Source: Alphaproteobacteria bacterium (GTDB taxonomy: Bacteria > Pseudomonadota > Alphaproteobacteria > GCA-2731375). From it: DNA of 52,197 nt. Location of the stretch: NCBI GenBank assembly GCA_016776605.1, contig JADHTB010000025.1, positions 1 to 52,197 of the forward strand, in the 5' to 3' direction. The translations under genes and the position numbers were made by a program. The notes under the pieces are model-generated. The model was not told the origin of the DNA. It was given only the letters and a program-made list of their open reading frames with translations, and did not search any database. This document shows, in pieces, positions 42,624 to 52,135 of this stretch (within the stretch, counting starts at the first letter, position 1; every line of letters starts with the position of its first letter).

Positions 42624-44786
42624 TTAAGTGGCCCGCTCAGGCTCACGCACTCTTTGGATCACCACCGCCAAGTCATTGATCCTGTAAGGTTTTTCCAAAT
42701 AATCATCCATGCCTGCATCCAGGCAGTTATTCTTGGATTCCTCCTGCGCGTTCCCTGTCAGGCCAACGATAGGCGTGTATGGACGGGTGGACTCCCGTTC
42801 CGCCGAGCGAATTTCACGGGTGGCGGCAAAGCCGTTTAGGTGGGGCATCTGACAGTCCATCAGGATCAAGTCGTAGGCGGTATCCCGCCATTTTGCGACA
42901 GCCTCAACACCGTCACCGGCGATATCGACACGGCACCCGAATTTGCCGACTATTCTTTTGAGCAAGTCTTGATTTATTTCGTTGTCTTCCGCGGCCAGTA
43001 TGTTGAGGCCGAATTGTGGATATGAATGTTTGGCGGCATTCACCGCCGTTTGCCCGGTGTTGTCCCACCGGAGCAAGGCCGCACGCAAATCCGCCCGGTT
43101 TCCAGGTGCCCATATGATCGACAAGTTGGGATGGGGCCGCAATGGCGTCCCGCCGGCCCCGGCAATGAGTACGACGGGGCAGCCGTGCGAGGTTAGATCG
43201 TCGACCGTATCCTGATCCAATTCATAAAGCGCATTTTCATTTGCGACCAATAACGTCTGGTCATCAAGTAACGGCGACATCACCGGTTTCGTCGGGCTTT
43301 CGGAAAGCCGCACGACGCGGGCTCCAAGCGCCAGCGCCGCATCTCTGACCGCCATGTAGCTCAGCTCGACCGTATCCGCGACCAGGACGGTCTTTCCTGC
43401 GAGCTGACGTCCGGAATCGAGAGGCGCCGATTGCACCAATTTTACGGATCCGGTTATCCGAAAACACGAACCTTGGCCTTCGCTTGACTCGACTTCGATC
43501 TGGGCGCCCATCAATTCGACAAGGCGGCGGCATATTGCAAGACCAAGCCCTGTTCCTCCGTGCCTGCGCGTCAATGAATTGTCGACCTGTTCGAACGGCG
43601 TGAATATCGCCTCATGCCGGTCTGTTGAAATGCCTGCGCCGGTGTCGCGGACCTCCCAGACGAGGTTTGCCTGGGTGTCCGTGCAGGGCGTGCCGCAGTA
43701 CAAGTGCAGCGAAACGACGCCTTCATCGGTCCATTTCAACGCATTGTGCAGCAGGTTCGTCAATATTTGGCGCATGGCCTCGGAATCAATCAAGACTGCC
43801 CCGGGCACGTCGGGTGCAACGCGGCAGACCAGCGCTACTCTTTTGCTGGCTGCGTTGACGGCAAATAATTCGGCTACGGTTTCCAGAATTTTGCCAGGTT
43901 CCACGGACGTTTCGGAGAGCGTGGTTTTGCCGTCTTCCAGCTTGGCAAAATCAAGCAGGGAATTGACCAGTACAAGCAGGCTTTGTTCGCTTCGATGGAG
44001 AATGTCGACCAGGTGCAACTGATCGTCGGTTAGATCGCCGCGCCATAGCAAATCGGTGGTGCCAATGATCCCGTTCAACGGCGTACGCAGCTCGTGACTG
44101 ATATTATTCATGAACTGGGTTTTGGCTTCGGCCGCGGCGAAGGCGGCGTCTCTGGCAACGATCAGTTCCTGGTTCGCCAAATTTAATCTGGCGACCATCC
44201 GCCTTCGAGATGTCTCGATCAAATAATATGCAAAGACCGCGGCACAAACAAAGAGAACGAGGTCAAACGCCTGCTCGGTTTGCTTGGCAACCGTGACCAA
44301 CCCGCCTTGGGGAAACTCATGCCCGCCAAGTTGCAGCAGAAATAAAACCAACACCAACGTGCTCGTTGCGATTACCCAGAACAACGCCCGCCGGGGAAAT
44401 CCAAACCCAATCGATATCATCGGCACCGCGAGCAGCCAATAGGGTGGCTCTTTGTATATTCCGCCGGACAAGTAAACCTGTGCGGAAAAGGAAACAAACA
44501 ATGCGGTGGTCAATATATCCACTGCAAAATCGTGGCGTCCCGCGAAACGCTGTACAAGCAAACTGGCAAAGATGGCTAACGCTATAAAAATAGTGCCGAT
44601 CGTGGCATCGAGATCACCGATGGCGATATAGGCCAGAATTACGGGAAATATCAGGGCTAGAAAAAAGATCCCTAGGATTTGGAATCCTGCCGCATCGTCG
44701 GTTCCACCCGAGGCCACATAACGGCGCCATGCCGAACGAAAACTGGTATCGGGGGAACTGTTGATTGAAAGCGGATCGTCTTCCAT
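42624..44786 (-). CDS. Hybrid histidine kinase with membrane sensor, degenerate and complete receiver domains
   Basis: 720 residues from the ATG at 44786. Five or six membrane helices (about 35-190), then the phosphoacceptor SHELRTPLNG with His231, and the ATPase motifs NALKW and GGTGLGLAI. A first receiver-like domain has lost its Asp (VANENA where D-x-x-M-P is expected), and a second has the acceptor in ILMDCQMPHLNG. This is a hybrid sensor kinase with a pseudo-receiver. No response regulator or ligand-binding domain is close by. Bordered by OYE-end remnants and palindromes. Confidence 0.88.
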   Translation of the reverse strand: MEDDPLSINSSPDTSFRSAWRRYVASGGTDDAAGFQILGIFFLALIFPVILAYIAIGDLDATIGTIFIALAIFASLLVQRFAGRHDFAVDILTTALFVSFSAQVYLSGGIYKEPPYWLLAVPMISIGFGFPRRALFWVIATSTLVLVLFLLQLGGHEFPQGGLVTVAKQTEQAFDLVLFVCAAVFAYYLIETSRRRMVARLNLANQELIVARDAAFAAAEAKTQFMNNISHELRTPLNGIIGTTDLLWRGDLTDDQLHLVDILHRSEQSLLVLVNSLLDFAKLEDGKTTLSETSVEPGKILETVAELFAVNAASKRVALVCRVAPDVPGAVLIDSEAMRQILTNLLHNALKWTDEGVVSLHLYCGTPCTDTQANLVWEVRDTGAGISTDRHEAIFTPFEQVDNSLTRRHGGTGLGLAICRRLVELMGAQIEVESSEGQGSCFRITGSVKLVQSAPLDSGRQLAGKTVLVADTVELSYMAVRDAALALGARVVRLSESPTKPVMSPLLDDQTLLVANENALYELDQDTVDDLTSHGCPVVLIAGAGGTPLRPHPNLSIIWAPGNRADLRAALLRWDNTGQTAVNAAKHSYPQFGLNILAAEDNEINQDLLKRIVGKFGCRVDIAGDGVEAVAKWRDTAYDLILMDCQMPHLNGFAATREIRSAERESTRPYTPIVGLTGNAQEESKNNCLDAGMDDYLEKPYRINDLAVVIQRVREPERAT

Positions 44787-44871
44787 TGCTTTCACCCATT
44801 GTAAGCGGGCCGAACCGTTGGCGCCACCATTGCAGGTTTAATGATTTTCGGAATATTTTCCAATGACCAAT

Positions 44872-44895
44872 TAGAGCAGCTCCGGAGCTGCTCTA
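44872..44895. repeat. Perfect palindrome of the CTAGAGCAG family
   Basis: Arms TAGAGCAGCTCC and GGAGCTGCTCTA meet without a loop (44872-44883 and 44884-44895). It is related to the 3223 element (one base in the arm differs) and lies between the histidine kinase and the SDR, which are divergent. Confidence 0.75.
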
Positions 44896-44901
44896 GAGCC
44901 T

Positions 44902-44933
44902 GGCGCCGATCCACGGCAGGCATATTGTTGGCC
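44902..44933 (+). pseudogene. Degenerate third copy of the OYE 3' end
   Basis: 27 of 32 bases match the end of the OYE gene (39789-39820), and the translated residues IHGRHIVG parallel IHGGHIIG there. No start, so a remnant only. It directly follows the palindrome and precedes the SDR. Confidence 0.5.
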
Positions 44934-44987
44934 TATCCGGTGTGTTAGGCTGGAACCGGCAACAGGAAATGCAGGGAGGGAACGAAG

Positions 44988-45752
44988 ATGGGCAGATTGG
45001 ATGGCAAGGTCGCGGTGATTACCGGGGCGGGATCGGGCATTGCGCGGGCGGCGGCGCGGATTTTTACGCGCGAAGGCGCCCAGGTAGTCGTGGCGGAAAT
45101 CAATCCCGATTTGGGCGCGGCGGCGGCGCTGGAGGCCGGCAACAATGCGGTTTTCATTCCCACCGACGTGACGGACGAGGACAGCGTCGATGCAACCATG
45201 GCCCAGGCGGTGGAACATTTCGGCGCCCTGCATATTCTGTTCAACTGCGCCGGTGGTTCCGTGCTGGAAGACAACAAGGTGACGGATGTGGATATGGCGG
45301 TCTGGGACCGCACCATCCCGCTTGACCTCAAAGGGCCGTTCGTGTGCTGCCGCTATGGCATTCCCCGAATTATTGCCAGCGGCGGCGGCGCGGTGATCAA
45401 CGTCTCATCGGTGGTGGCCCTGCGCGGCAACCATCCGGCGCATGTCTATTCCTCGGCCAAGGGCGGCTTGATCTCGTTAACCCGCAGCCTGGCCGGCGCC
45501 TATGCCATGGATGGTGTGCGCGCCAACGTCATCTGCCCCGGTTTGGTCAAGACCGACCGCATCAAATCCCGCTATGTGGCGAGAAAGCCCTCGGCCGAGC
45601 GGGAAAGTACCGTCAGCACCTTCGAGAGCTATCCCTTTGGCGTCGGCGAACCGGAAGACATCGCCAATATTGCCCTGTTCCTGGCCTCGGACGAATCCCG
45701 CATGGTCAACGGCGCGGTGATCCCGGCCGAGGGCGGCATATCGGCTTATTGA
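44988..45752 (+). CDS. Short-chain dehydrogenase/reductase
   Basis: 254 residues. Nucleotide loop TGAGSGIA (12-19), ILFNCAGGS in place of NNAG, a Ser in VINVSSVVA and YSSAK as the YxxxK pair; ending AVIPAEGGISAY. A GGAGGGAAC site precedes the ATG. It is the probable original neighbour of the OYE gene. Substrate unknown. Confidence 0.9.
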   Translation: MGRLDGKVAVITGAGSGIARAAARIFTREGAQVVVAEINPDLGAAAALEAGNNAVFIPTDVTDEDSVDATMAQAVEHFGALHILFNCAGGSVLEDNKVTDVDMAVWDRTIPLDLKGPFVCCRYGIPRIIASGGGAVINVSSVVALRGNHPAHVYSSAKGGLISLTRSLAGAYAMDGVRANVICPGLVKTDRIKSRYVARKPSAERESTVSTFESYPFGVGEPEDIANIALFLASDESRMVNGAVIPAEGGISAY

Positions 45753-45837
45753 ACCGTCGGTGGCGGGGTGGCCATCTTGTATGTTCTGCCCTGGTTGCCG
45801 TCGCACATAGAGCTATTAACTGTGGCTGGACTTGCCC

Positions 45838-47309
45838 ATGCAGAAGATATTCGACCGCGCGATGGGGCACCACAACGCCGGTGAACTGGGCCAGGCGCTA
45901 AAACTTTACCGCAAGATCCTGGCAGCCGAACCGGCGCACCCGGTGGTTCTCAATCTGGCGGGCGTAGCGGCGTTTCAGGCGGGCGATGGCAAGACTGCCG
46001 TCGAATATCTCGCGAAAGCCATTGCCGCCGGGCCGGATTATGCCGATGCCCATTACAATTATGCCAACGTCCTTAGCCAACTGGGCCGGCTTGCCGATAG
46101 CGTGGAAAGTTATCATGCGGCCCTACGCCTGGAACCAGGACATGGCGATGCCTACAATAATCTGGCTGCCGTGCTGCGCGATCTCGAAAGGCCGGAGGAA
46201 GCCTTGGCAAGCTATCGTAAGCTTCTCGCTCTGGGTGTGGCTTCGCCGGAAACCCATCACAACATCGGCCTGTTGCTGATCGAGCTGGGGCAATCGGAAG
46301 CGGCGTTGGCCAGTTTCCAAAGCGCCATTGCGGGCCGGCCCGACTATCCCGAGGCCTACAACAACATGGCGCTGGCGTTGCAGGACCTGGGCCGCATGGC
46401 GGAAGCTGTTGCCAGCTTTGACCAAGCGATTGCGGTCGATCCCACCTACGCAAAGGCCCATTACAATCTGGGCAACGCGCGGCGCGCGGCGCGGCAACTG
46501 GACGCGGCTGCCGCCTGTTACGGCCGGGCCCTGGCGGCTGACCCCGGCTATGCCCTGGCGCACAACAATCTTGGCCTGACGCAGCAGGAACTGGGCCAGA
46601 TAGCGGCGGCGAAGGACAGCTTCCGCCGCGCCATCGCCTGCGATGGAGACTATGCCCTGGCCCGGGCGAACTACATGATTTGGCCGCCATTGCCGCCACC
46701 CTGCCGGCCCGGACCGGCGCCAACCAGCCCTATCCCGCAGACATTGGGGAGGCCGCGGCTGGACTGTGGGCGGAACTGGGCGCGGACTATGTCGATGCGT
46801 TGAGCCGGCGGGCGCCGGGCAAAGCGCGGCTCTGTGACAAGATGCCGGGCAATTTTCTCCACCTTGGCTTGATCCATCTGATGCTGCCCAACGCCAGCAT
46901 CATCCATTGCCGGCGCGCTGCCATGGACATCTGTTATTCGTGCTTTTCCCTGTTGTTCAGCGAAGGCCAGTCCTTCACCTATGACCTCATTGAATTGGGC
47001 CTTTATTACCGGCAATACGACAGGCTGATGCGCCATTGGCACGCCATGCTGCCGGGCCGCATCCTGGATGTGCGCTACGAAGACGTGGTCGCCGACCTGG
47101 AAGGTTCGGCGCGGCGTTTCGTGGCCCATTGCGGCTTGCCGTGGGACGACCGCTGTCTGGATTTCCACGCGACTGAACGGGCCGTGCGTACCGCCAGCCT
47201 GACCCAGGTTCGCCAGCCCATTTACGCCAGCTCCATCGGCCGTTGGCGCCGCTACGAACGCCACCTGGGTCCGCTGATCGAGGCGTTAGGGCCATTGGCT
47301 TCGAACTGA
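45838..47309 (+). pseudogene. TPR-sulfotransferase fusion gene, frameshifted and internally deleted
   Basis: The first 280 residues (45838-46677) are about eight TPR units (YAHAHYNLGNARRAARQLD-like pattern). Near 46678 the frame breaks, and from the other frame (about 46679-47309) the second half of a sulfotransferase is read: KMPGNFLHLGLIHLMLP, IHCRRAAMD, DLEELG-like region, CGLPWD and RRYERHLGPL. The P-loop for PAPS (GxPRSGTS) that should lie between them is missing. So the gene has lost a segment and is out of frame. Intact relatives modify proteins or glycans, and TPR units bring the substrate. Confidence 0.8.
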
Positions 47310-47325
47310 CCAGCGCCTTTTGCAA

Positions 47326-49026
47326 CTACGCCCTGGCGAGCGGTCCCCGCAGCAGTTGCCCCGGAAGCGCGCCGGTATGCTCGTTATGCCTCAGCACAAC
47401 CTGACCATTGATGATCGTCGCGGCGATACCATCCGCCAATTGCTTTAGCCGCTGTGCACCCGCGGGCAGATCATATTCCACGGTCGGCATGCGGGGGGTA
47501 ACCTTGTCGGGATCAAGTACGACGATATCGGCCGCCATGCCTTCGCGCAGCAGGCCGCGGTCGTGAAAGCCCCAATTGGTCGCCGTATCGTAGGTAATCA
47601 TGCGAACGGCTTGTTCCAACGAGAATTCCTGCCGGTCACGCACCCAATAGCTCAGCAAATGGGTTTGGATGGAACTATCCATGATTTGTGAAACATGCGC
47701 GCCCGAGTCGGAAAATGTGACGCAGGAATACGGATGCTTCATGATTTGCAGCGCGGCATCTTCGTCCTCGTTGGAAATCGGCTGCCGGAAAAATACCTTC
47801 AGATCATGTTCCAGGGCAATGTCGATCATGGCTTCAACCGGATCCACGCCGCGCTCGCGCGCGATGTCCGCCAGGTTGCGATGGGGCCAGGTGGCCTTGT
47901 CCATCAGGTAGAAATATTCCCATTCCGGCGGCCGGGCTTCGCCACCGGTGACGGTCTTGTTGGACACGGTGTTGTTGCCGCTATCGATTAATTTGCGTTT
48001 GGTTTCCGGGTTGCGCAACGCGGCTTTTTGTTCTTCCAGCGGCAATTTGCGGATATCGCGCCAGACTGGCCAATCATCGAACGGCAATTGTGTTTCGAAG
48101 GACAGGATGACGTTGATTTCCCGGGCCTGCACTTGGGTGAACACGCGCGCGCCGCTCAGGTTGCCTTGCTCGACAATATCGTACAATGACTTCCAGCCGC
48201 CGGGATTGGTCCGCCGCGACAGGCTGCCAAAGGTAATCGGCCGTCCGCTGTCCCTGGATAGGTCCATGAGCCTGCGGTAAACCACCTGCAATTCCGCGTC
48301 CGTGCCCCGTTCCATTGCCAGTTGGAAGATGCCGGCGCCGATGTCGCCCATGCCGTTTACGATGGCGCTGACCTCGGAAAAATCGCCGATGCGGCTGGCG
48401 ACGGGGCGGTCGTCGGGCTGCAAATGCGCGGGACTGCGCGAGGTGGAAAATCCGATGGCGCCCGCCTTCACGGAATCCTGCACATTGGCGATCATGGCTT
48501 TCAGATCGTCCTCGGTCGCCTGTTCATCGAAGGCGCGTTCGCCCATGACATAGGTGCGCAGCGCGGAATGCCCCACATAGCCGGCGTAATTCATCCCCTT
48601 GGGCAGCTTGTCGATGACGTCGAGATATTCGGGATAGGTTTCCCATTGCCACTTAATACCTTCCAGCATGGCGGCGCGGCTGATGTCTTCGGCGCGTTCC
48701 AGGTTGCGGAAAACATAGTCAACCTCCTCCTCGCGGCAGGGCGCCAGGGTAAAGCCGCAATTGCCCATAACGACGGAGGTGACACCGTGATAGCAGGAGC
48801 AGGAGCCCAGCGAATCCCAAAATATCTGGGCGTCCATGTGGGTGTGCCCATCGACAAAGCCCGGCGTGACCACGTGACCTTCCGCGTCCACAACGTCGTT
48901 CGCCGGCGCGTTGATGCGGCCGATGGTGGCGATCTTGCCGTCCTTCACACCGATGTCGCCGCGATAACGCGCGCCACCGGAGCCATCGATTATCATGCCG
49001 TTCTTAACGACCAGATCGTAACTCAT
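47326..49026 (-). CDS. N-acyl-D-amino-acid deacylase-like amidohydrolase
   Basis: 566 residues. The metal motif is GFVDGHTHMD with His61 and His63; the family Cys ligand is in VMGNCGFTLAPC. It has the extra segment and length of D-aminoacylases (about 480-570) and the ending PGQLLRGPLARA. A GGGGAGAAG site precedes the ATG at 49026; in-frame codons further upstream are ignored. It hydrolyses N-acyl groups or similar amides. Convergent with the broken TPR gene, divergent from the MFS gene. Confidence 0.88.
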   Translation of the reverse strand: MSYDLVVKNGMIIDGSGGARYRGDIGVKDGKIATIGRINAPANDVVDAEGHVVTPGFVDGHTHMDAQIFWDSLGSCSCYHGVTSVVMGNCGFTLAPCREEEVDYVFRNLERAEDISRAAMLEGIKWQWETYPEYLDVIDKLPKGMNYAGYVGHSALRTYVMGERAFDEQATEDDLKAMIANVQDSVKAGAIGFSTSRSPAHLQPDDRPVASRIGDFSEVSAIVNGMGDIGAGIFQLAMERGTDAELQVVYRRLMDLSRDSGRPITFGSLSRRTNPGGWKSLYDIVEQGNLSGARVFTQVQAREINVILSFETQLPFDDWPVWRDIRKLPLEEQKAALRNPETKRKLIDSGNNTVSNKTVTGGEARPPEWEYFYLMDKATWPHRNLADIARERGVDPVEAMIDIALEHDLKVFFRQPISNEDEDAALQIMKHPYSCVTFSDSGAHVSQIMDSSIQTHLLSYWVRDRQEFSLEQAVRMITYDTATNWGFHDRGLLREGMAADIVVLDPDKVTPRMPTVEYDLPAGAQRLKQLADGIAATIINGQVVLRHNEHTGALPGQLLRGPLARA

Positions 49027-49330
49027 GTGTTCTTCTCCCCAAGCCAAAGATCCCATGGCGAATGCCGCCCGTTCGGCGCATACTTCCCCAATATGGTCGA
49101 AACCATAGTGCTGAACCGTTGTCGACAACAGTGCAAAATGCGGCCTGCCGATGGGGCCGCGATTTGCACATGAACGGGAACGGGGTTTCATGCACATGGG
49201 ATTACAGGTTAAAACCGCGATTTTCAGCGGCGCCGGTAACGCTGTATATTATTAGGCGGTATGCCTGGCAGCCTATCGGGGACCGATATGCTCTAGGCTC
49301 GATGCCCCATTTTGGGGTCGTGAGCGATGT

Positions 49331-50824
49331 ATGGCGGTAGCGGAACAGACAGAGTTTGAAACCAGCGGCCGGGTGGCTCTGCTGGCGACCAGCGTGCTGG
49401 TGGTCTTCCTGCTGGCCATGACCATAACCATCGCCAATGTTTCCCTGCCGCAGATTCAAGGCTCCCTGTCGGCGACCCGGGACCAGGTCGCCTGGGTGGT
49501 GACCTCATATCTGGTCGCCAACGCGGTCGGATTGCCGGCAACCGGCTGGCTGACCGACCGGTTCGGCTCACGCCGGTTGATTGTCTGGGGAACAATCGGG
49601 TTTTCCTGTGCCACGCTTGGCTGCGCCCTGGCGCCCAACCTGGAATTCCTGGTGCTGATGCGCGCATCCCAGGGATTGTTCGGGGCGCCGCTGACACCGT
49701 TGACCATGGCGCTGGTGCTGGCCGCTTATCCGCGCCGCCAGCATGGCGTCGTGACCTCGGTGTTTGGCATCGGCGTGACCATCGGCCCCATCATCGCGCC
49801 CTGGCTGGGCGGCATCCTGGCGGAAGATTATGGCTGGCGGTCGGTGTTTTATTTTGCCTTGCCGTTTGCCTGCCTGGGCTGCCTGGCCGTCTTGATGGTG
49901 ATCCCCCATGACCGGCCGCAAAAACAGCGCCGCCTGGATTTGCGCGGCTTTGTTTTTTTCTCGATCGCCATCGCCTGTTTCCAACTGATGGTCGACCGCG
50001 GCGAGCGCAACGACTGGTTCGACTCGGCGGAAATCGTCCTCGAATGTCTGGCCGGTATCGCCTGTCTGTATCTGTTCGTGGTGCACAGCCTGACCTGGCG
50101 CCAGCCCTATATCGATCTGCGTATCCTGGTTAACCGCGATCTTGTCGTCGGCCTGATCCTGGTCCTGGCATTCGGCATGTTGAGTTATTCACCGTTGGTG
50201 CTGCTGCCCAACCTGCTGCAGAACCTTCGTGGCTATCCCGAGGATACCATCGGCGTCCTATTGGCGATCCGTGGCCTGGGCATGACCCTCGGCTTCGTCG
50301 TCCTGCTCTGGGGATCGCGCTACGACCCGCGCATCTGGTTGACCCTGGGTTTTCTCGCCCAGGTTTTCGCCGGTTGGAAGATGGCCTCGTTCGACATCAA
50401 TGTGACCTATTTTCAGATCGCGTGGACCGGTTTCATTTCCGGTCTGGGCATCGGCTTTGTCTGGGTGCCCCTGATGGTGATCACCTTGGGCGCGGTATCG
50501 CCGGTTCATCTGCCGTTGGTATCGTCTCTGTTCCATCTGCTGCGCCTGTTCGGCAGCTCGGTGCATATCTCGATGTCGGTGGCGTTGGCCCTGCGCACCA
50601 CAAAAATTTCATTTGCCGAGATTGCCGAGCGTTTGCAGCCTGGCCGTCCCGCGCTTTGGGGCCTGGAAGGGGCGGCGCCCAGCGTCCAGCAGGTTCTGCC
50701 ATTGTTGCACGAGATAGGCCGGCAGGCGCAGATGATCGGTTATCTCAACGCTTTCATGTTCTTTTCCTTGACCGCGTTGGTGGCGATGCCCCTGATCCTG
50801 GCGGTGCGTCCGCCGCGGCCCTAG
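49331..50824 (+). CDS. DHA2-family (EmrB/QacA type) MFS multidrug exporter, 14 helices
   Basis: 497 residues, typical for the 14-helix drug:H+ antiporters. The N-terminal helix (ALLATSVLVVFLLAMTITIANVSLPQIQGSL) is diagnostic, and motif A is in ATGWLTDRFGSRRLIVWG near residue 72; GVVTSVFGIGVTIGPIIAPWLGG is motif C. The substrate is unknown. No membrane-fusion partner (EmrA) or TetR regulator is next to it. The preceding 300 bases hold only part of the divergent gene leader. Confidence 0.9.
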   Translation: MAVAEQTEFETSGRVALLATSVLVVFLLAMTITIANVSLPQIQGSLSATRDQVAWVVTSYLVANAVGLPATGWLTDRFGSRRLIVWGTIGFSCATLGCALAPNLEFLVLMRASQGLFGAPLTPLTMALVLAAYPRRQHGVVTSVFGIGVTIGPIIAPWLGGILAEDYGWRSVFYFALPFACLGCLAVLMVIPHDRPQKQRRLDLRGFVFFSIAIACFQLMVDRGERNDWFDSAEIVLECLAGIACLYLFVVHSLTWRQPYIDLRILVNRDLVVGLILVLAFGMLSYSPLVLLPNLLQNLRGYPEDTIGVLLAIRGLGMTLGFVVLLWGSRYDPRIWLTLGFLAQVFAGWKMASFDINVTYFQIAWTGFISGLGIGFVWVPLMVITLGAVSPVHLPLVSSLFHLLRLFGSSVHISMSVALALRTTKISFAEIAERLQPGRPALWGLEGAAPSVQQVLPLLHEIGRQAQMIGYLNAFMFFSLTALVAMPLILAVRPPRP

Positions 50825-50886
50825 AGTTCCGGGATATTCTAGCGGCCTGCTGAAAAACCTTTGAGCGCATCCCAAATTACAACAAT

Positions 50887-50930
50887 CATGTCACTCCCGC
50901 GAAAGCGACTCCGACTACTTGAAAATCGCT
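50887..50930 (-). repeat. Hairpin repeat, copy B (partial)
   Basis: On the minus strand it carries GGAGTCGCTTTCGCG preceded by ATTTTCAA, matching copy A at 29667-29695. The right half, with the GTGATTGG core, is absent. Confidence 0.65.
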
Positions 50931-50944
50931 CTACGTTTCCCGCG

Positions 50945-50972
50945 TGGTCAGGGATGGTAGGCGCGCTATAAT
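50945..50972 (+). promoter_or_regulatory. Candidate promoter of the VOC gene at 51015
   Basis: TGGTCA (50945-50950), 16 bases, TATAAT (50967-50972), about 42 bases before the ATG. The -10 is perfect; the -35 is weak. Confidence 0.45.
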
Positions 50973-51014
50973 TAACGGCGAACCATGGCGTTAGACGAAT
51001 AGGGCAGGGAACAG

Positions 51015-51422
51015 ATGAGCATTGAACTGGGCAAGGAGTCCATTGATATCGGCATTGTCGTCCGCGATGGCGAGGCGGCGTTAAAGTTTTACCGCGATAC
51101 CTTGGGTTTGGAGCATATCGCGGATACGCCGGCGACCGGTGGCGGCACCATGCATCGCCTGATGTGCGGTACAACCCTGGTGAAAATCGTGAAACACGAC
51201 AAGGTGCCGGAAAAATCCGACAATGGTGGCGGCCCGCGCGGGGCGAGCGGTATTCGCTATTGGACGATCACGGTAAACGATTTAGACGCGATGACGGAAA
51301 AATGCAGATCCGCTGGCTATTCCGTGGCGATCGAACCGAAGGAGGTGCGCGCGGACGTCCGAATTTCCATGATCGAGGATCCGGACGGCAACTGGGTCGA
51401 ACTGCTGGAAGATAAGGCTTAG
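51015..51422 (+). CDS. VOC-family (glyoxalase-like) protein
   Basis: 135 residues with two beta-alpha-beta-beta-beta units: IDIGIVVRDGEAALKFYRDTLGLEH and YWTITVNDLDAMTEKCRSAGY, ending with SMIEDPDGNWVELLED, where the Glu is a metal ligand in active members. Could be a glyoxalase, dioxygenase or epimerase of the superfamily. Alone on its transcript between a drug exporter and a PAS protein. Confidence 0.88.
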   Translation: MSIELGKESIDIGIVVRDGEAALKFYRDTLGLEHIADTPATGGGTMHRLMCGTTLVKIVKHDKVPEKSDNGGGPRGASGIRYWTITVNDLDAMTEKCRSAGYSVAIEPKEVRADVRISMIEDPDGNWVELLEDKA

Positions 51423-51440
51423 CCCGTCGGAAGATACGGC

Positions 51441-52052
51441 TTAGCCCGTGGGCTGCCTGACGGCGGAATTCGGGCGCGGCAACAGGGCGGGGGGCAAATC
51501 GCTTAGCTGCAACGCGGCATCTGGCGTACCGGCACCGATATCCACAAAGCGAAAGTCAGCGGATTTGTTGAACCCGTTGGGATCGGCGGGCGAGAGATGC
51601 CGGGGGGTATCGTCCAAGGGCCAATTTATGGCGAGCAATTGCATCGGTTCGCCGGGTTTGTTCGGCAGGGTGGGCAACGACAGCACCTCCGACACGACGA
51701 CGCGGCCGGACGAATATGGGATGGGTAACAGGAAGATGGCGCCACAGGGTTGCCGGCCTTGCCACATGGCGCGTTCGGCCCGGCCTTTGCGATCCGGCGG
51801 CGCGGCGAAATCCACATAGTTGCGCCCGGTTAATTCGATACCCATTATTTCCGCTATTTTGGTGCCGGCAAGACGGAAAACTATTTCCTCGGTGGAGCGC
51901 AGTTCCAGAACGGTAATACCGGGCAACAGCGGCGTGATTTCGGCAATGCGCATATCGGCGCGGCGCGGCAGCAGATCGTCGCCGCGCCAGCGCTGCCATG
52001 CCGTCGCCAAGGCCCGGCATTGGTCGGTGCGGATTATGTCCATCAACTGCAT
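51441..52052 (-). CDS. PAS-domain protein (PAS_5-like)
   Basis: 203 residues. The central 40-140 is a PAS-type fold (MRIAEITPLLPGITVLELRSTEEIVFRLAGTKIAEIMGIELTGRNYVDFA, GAIFLLPIPYSSGRVVVSEVLSLP). Stand-alone single-domain PAS proteins of this kind are frequent in Rhodospirillales, usually with unknown ligand. Convergent with the VOC gene, only 18 bases between ends. Confidence 0.8.
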   Translation of the reverse strand: MQLMDIIRTDQCRALATAWQRWRGDDLLPRRADMRIAEITPLLPGITVLELRSTEEIVFRLAGTKIAEIMGIELTGRNYVDFAAPPDRKGRAERAMWQGRQPCGAIFLLPIPYSSGRVVVSEVLSLPTLPNKPGEPMQLLAINWPLDDTPRHLSPADPNGFNKSADFRFVDIGAGTPDAALQLSDLPPALLPRPNSAVRQPTG

Positions 52053-52105
52053 CTATCCCGGCTTTCCATTAACCTCGGTTAAATTGAAGCCGCTACAGCG
52101 GCCCC

Positions 52106-52132
52106 TGAGCATTTCCACTCTGAAAATGCTCA
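52106..52132. repeat. Long hairpin upstream of the PAS gene
   Basis: TGAGCATTTCCA (52106-52117) and TGAAAATGCTCA (52121-52132) form a 12-bp stem with one mismatch and a CTC loop. It adjoins repeat copy C and may be part of the same composite element. Confidence 0.65.
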
Positions 52133-52135
52133 GAT

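Noticed and set aside
48322..49173. 283-codon plus-strand open frame
   Set aside because: Antisense shadow of the D-aminoacylase-like gene; no recognisable family.
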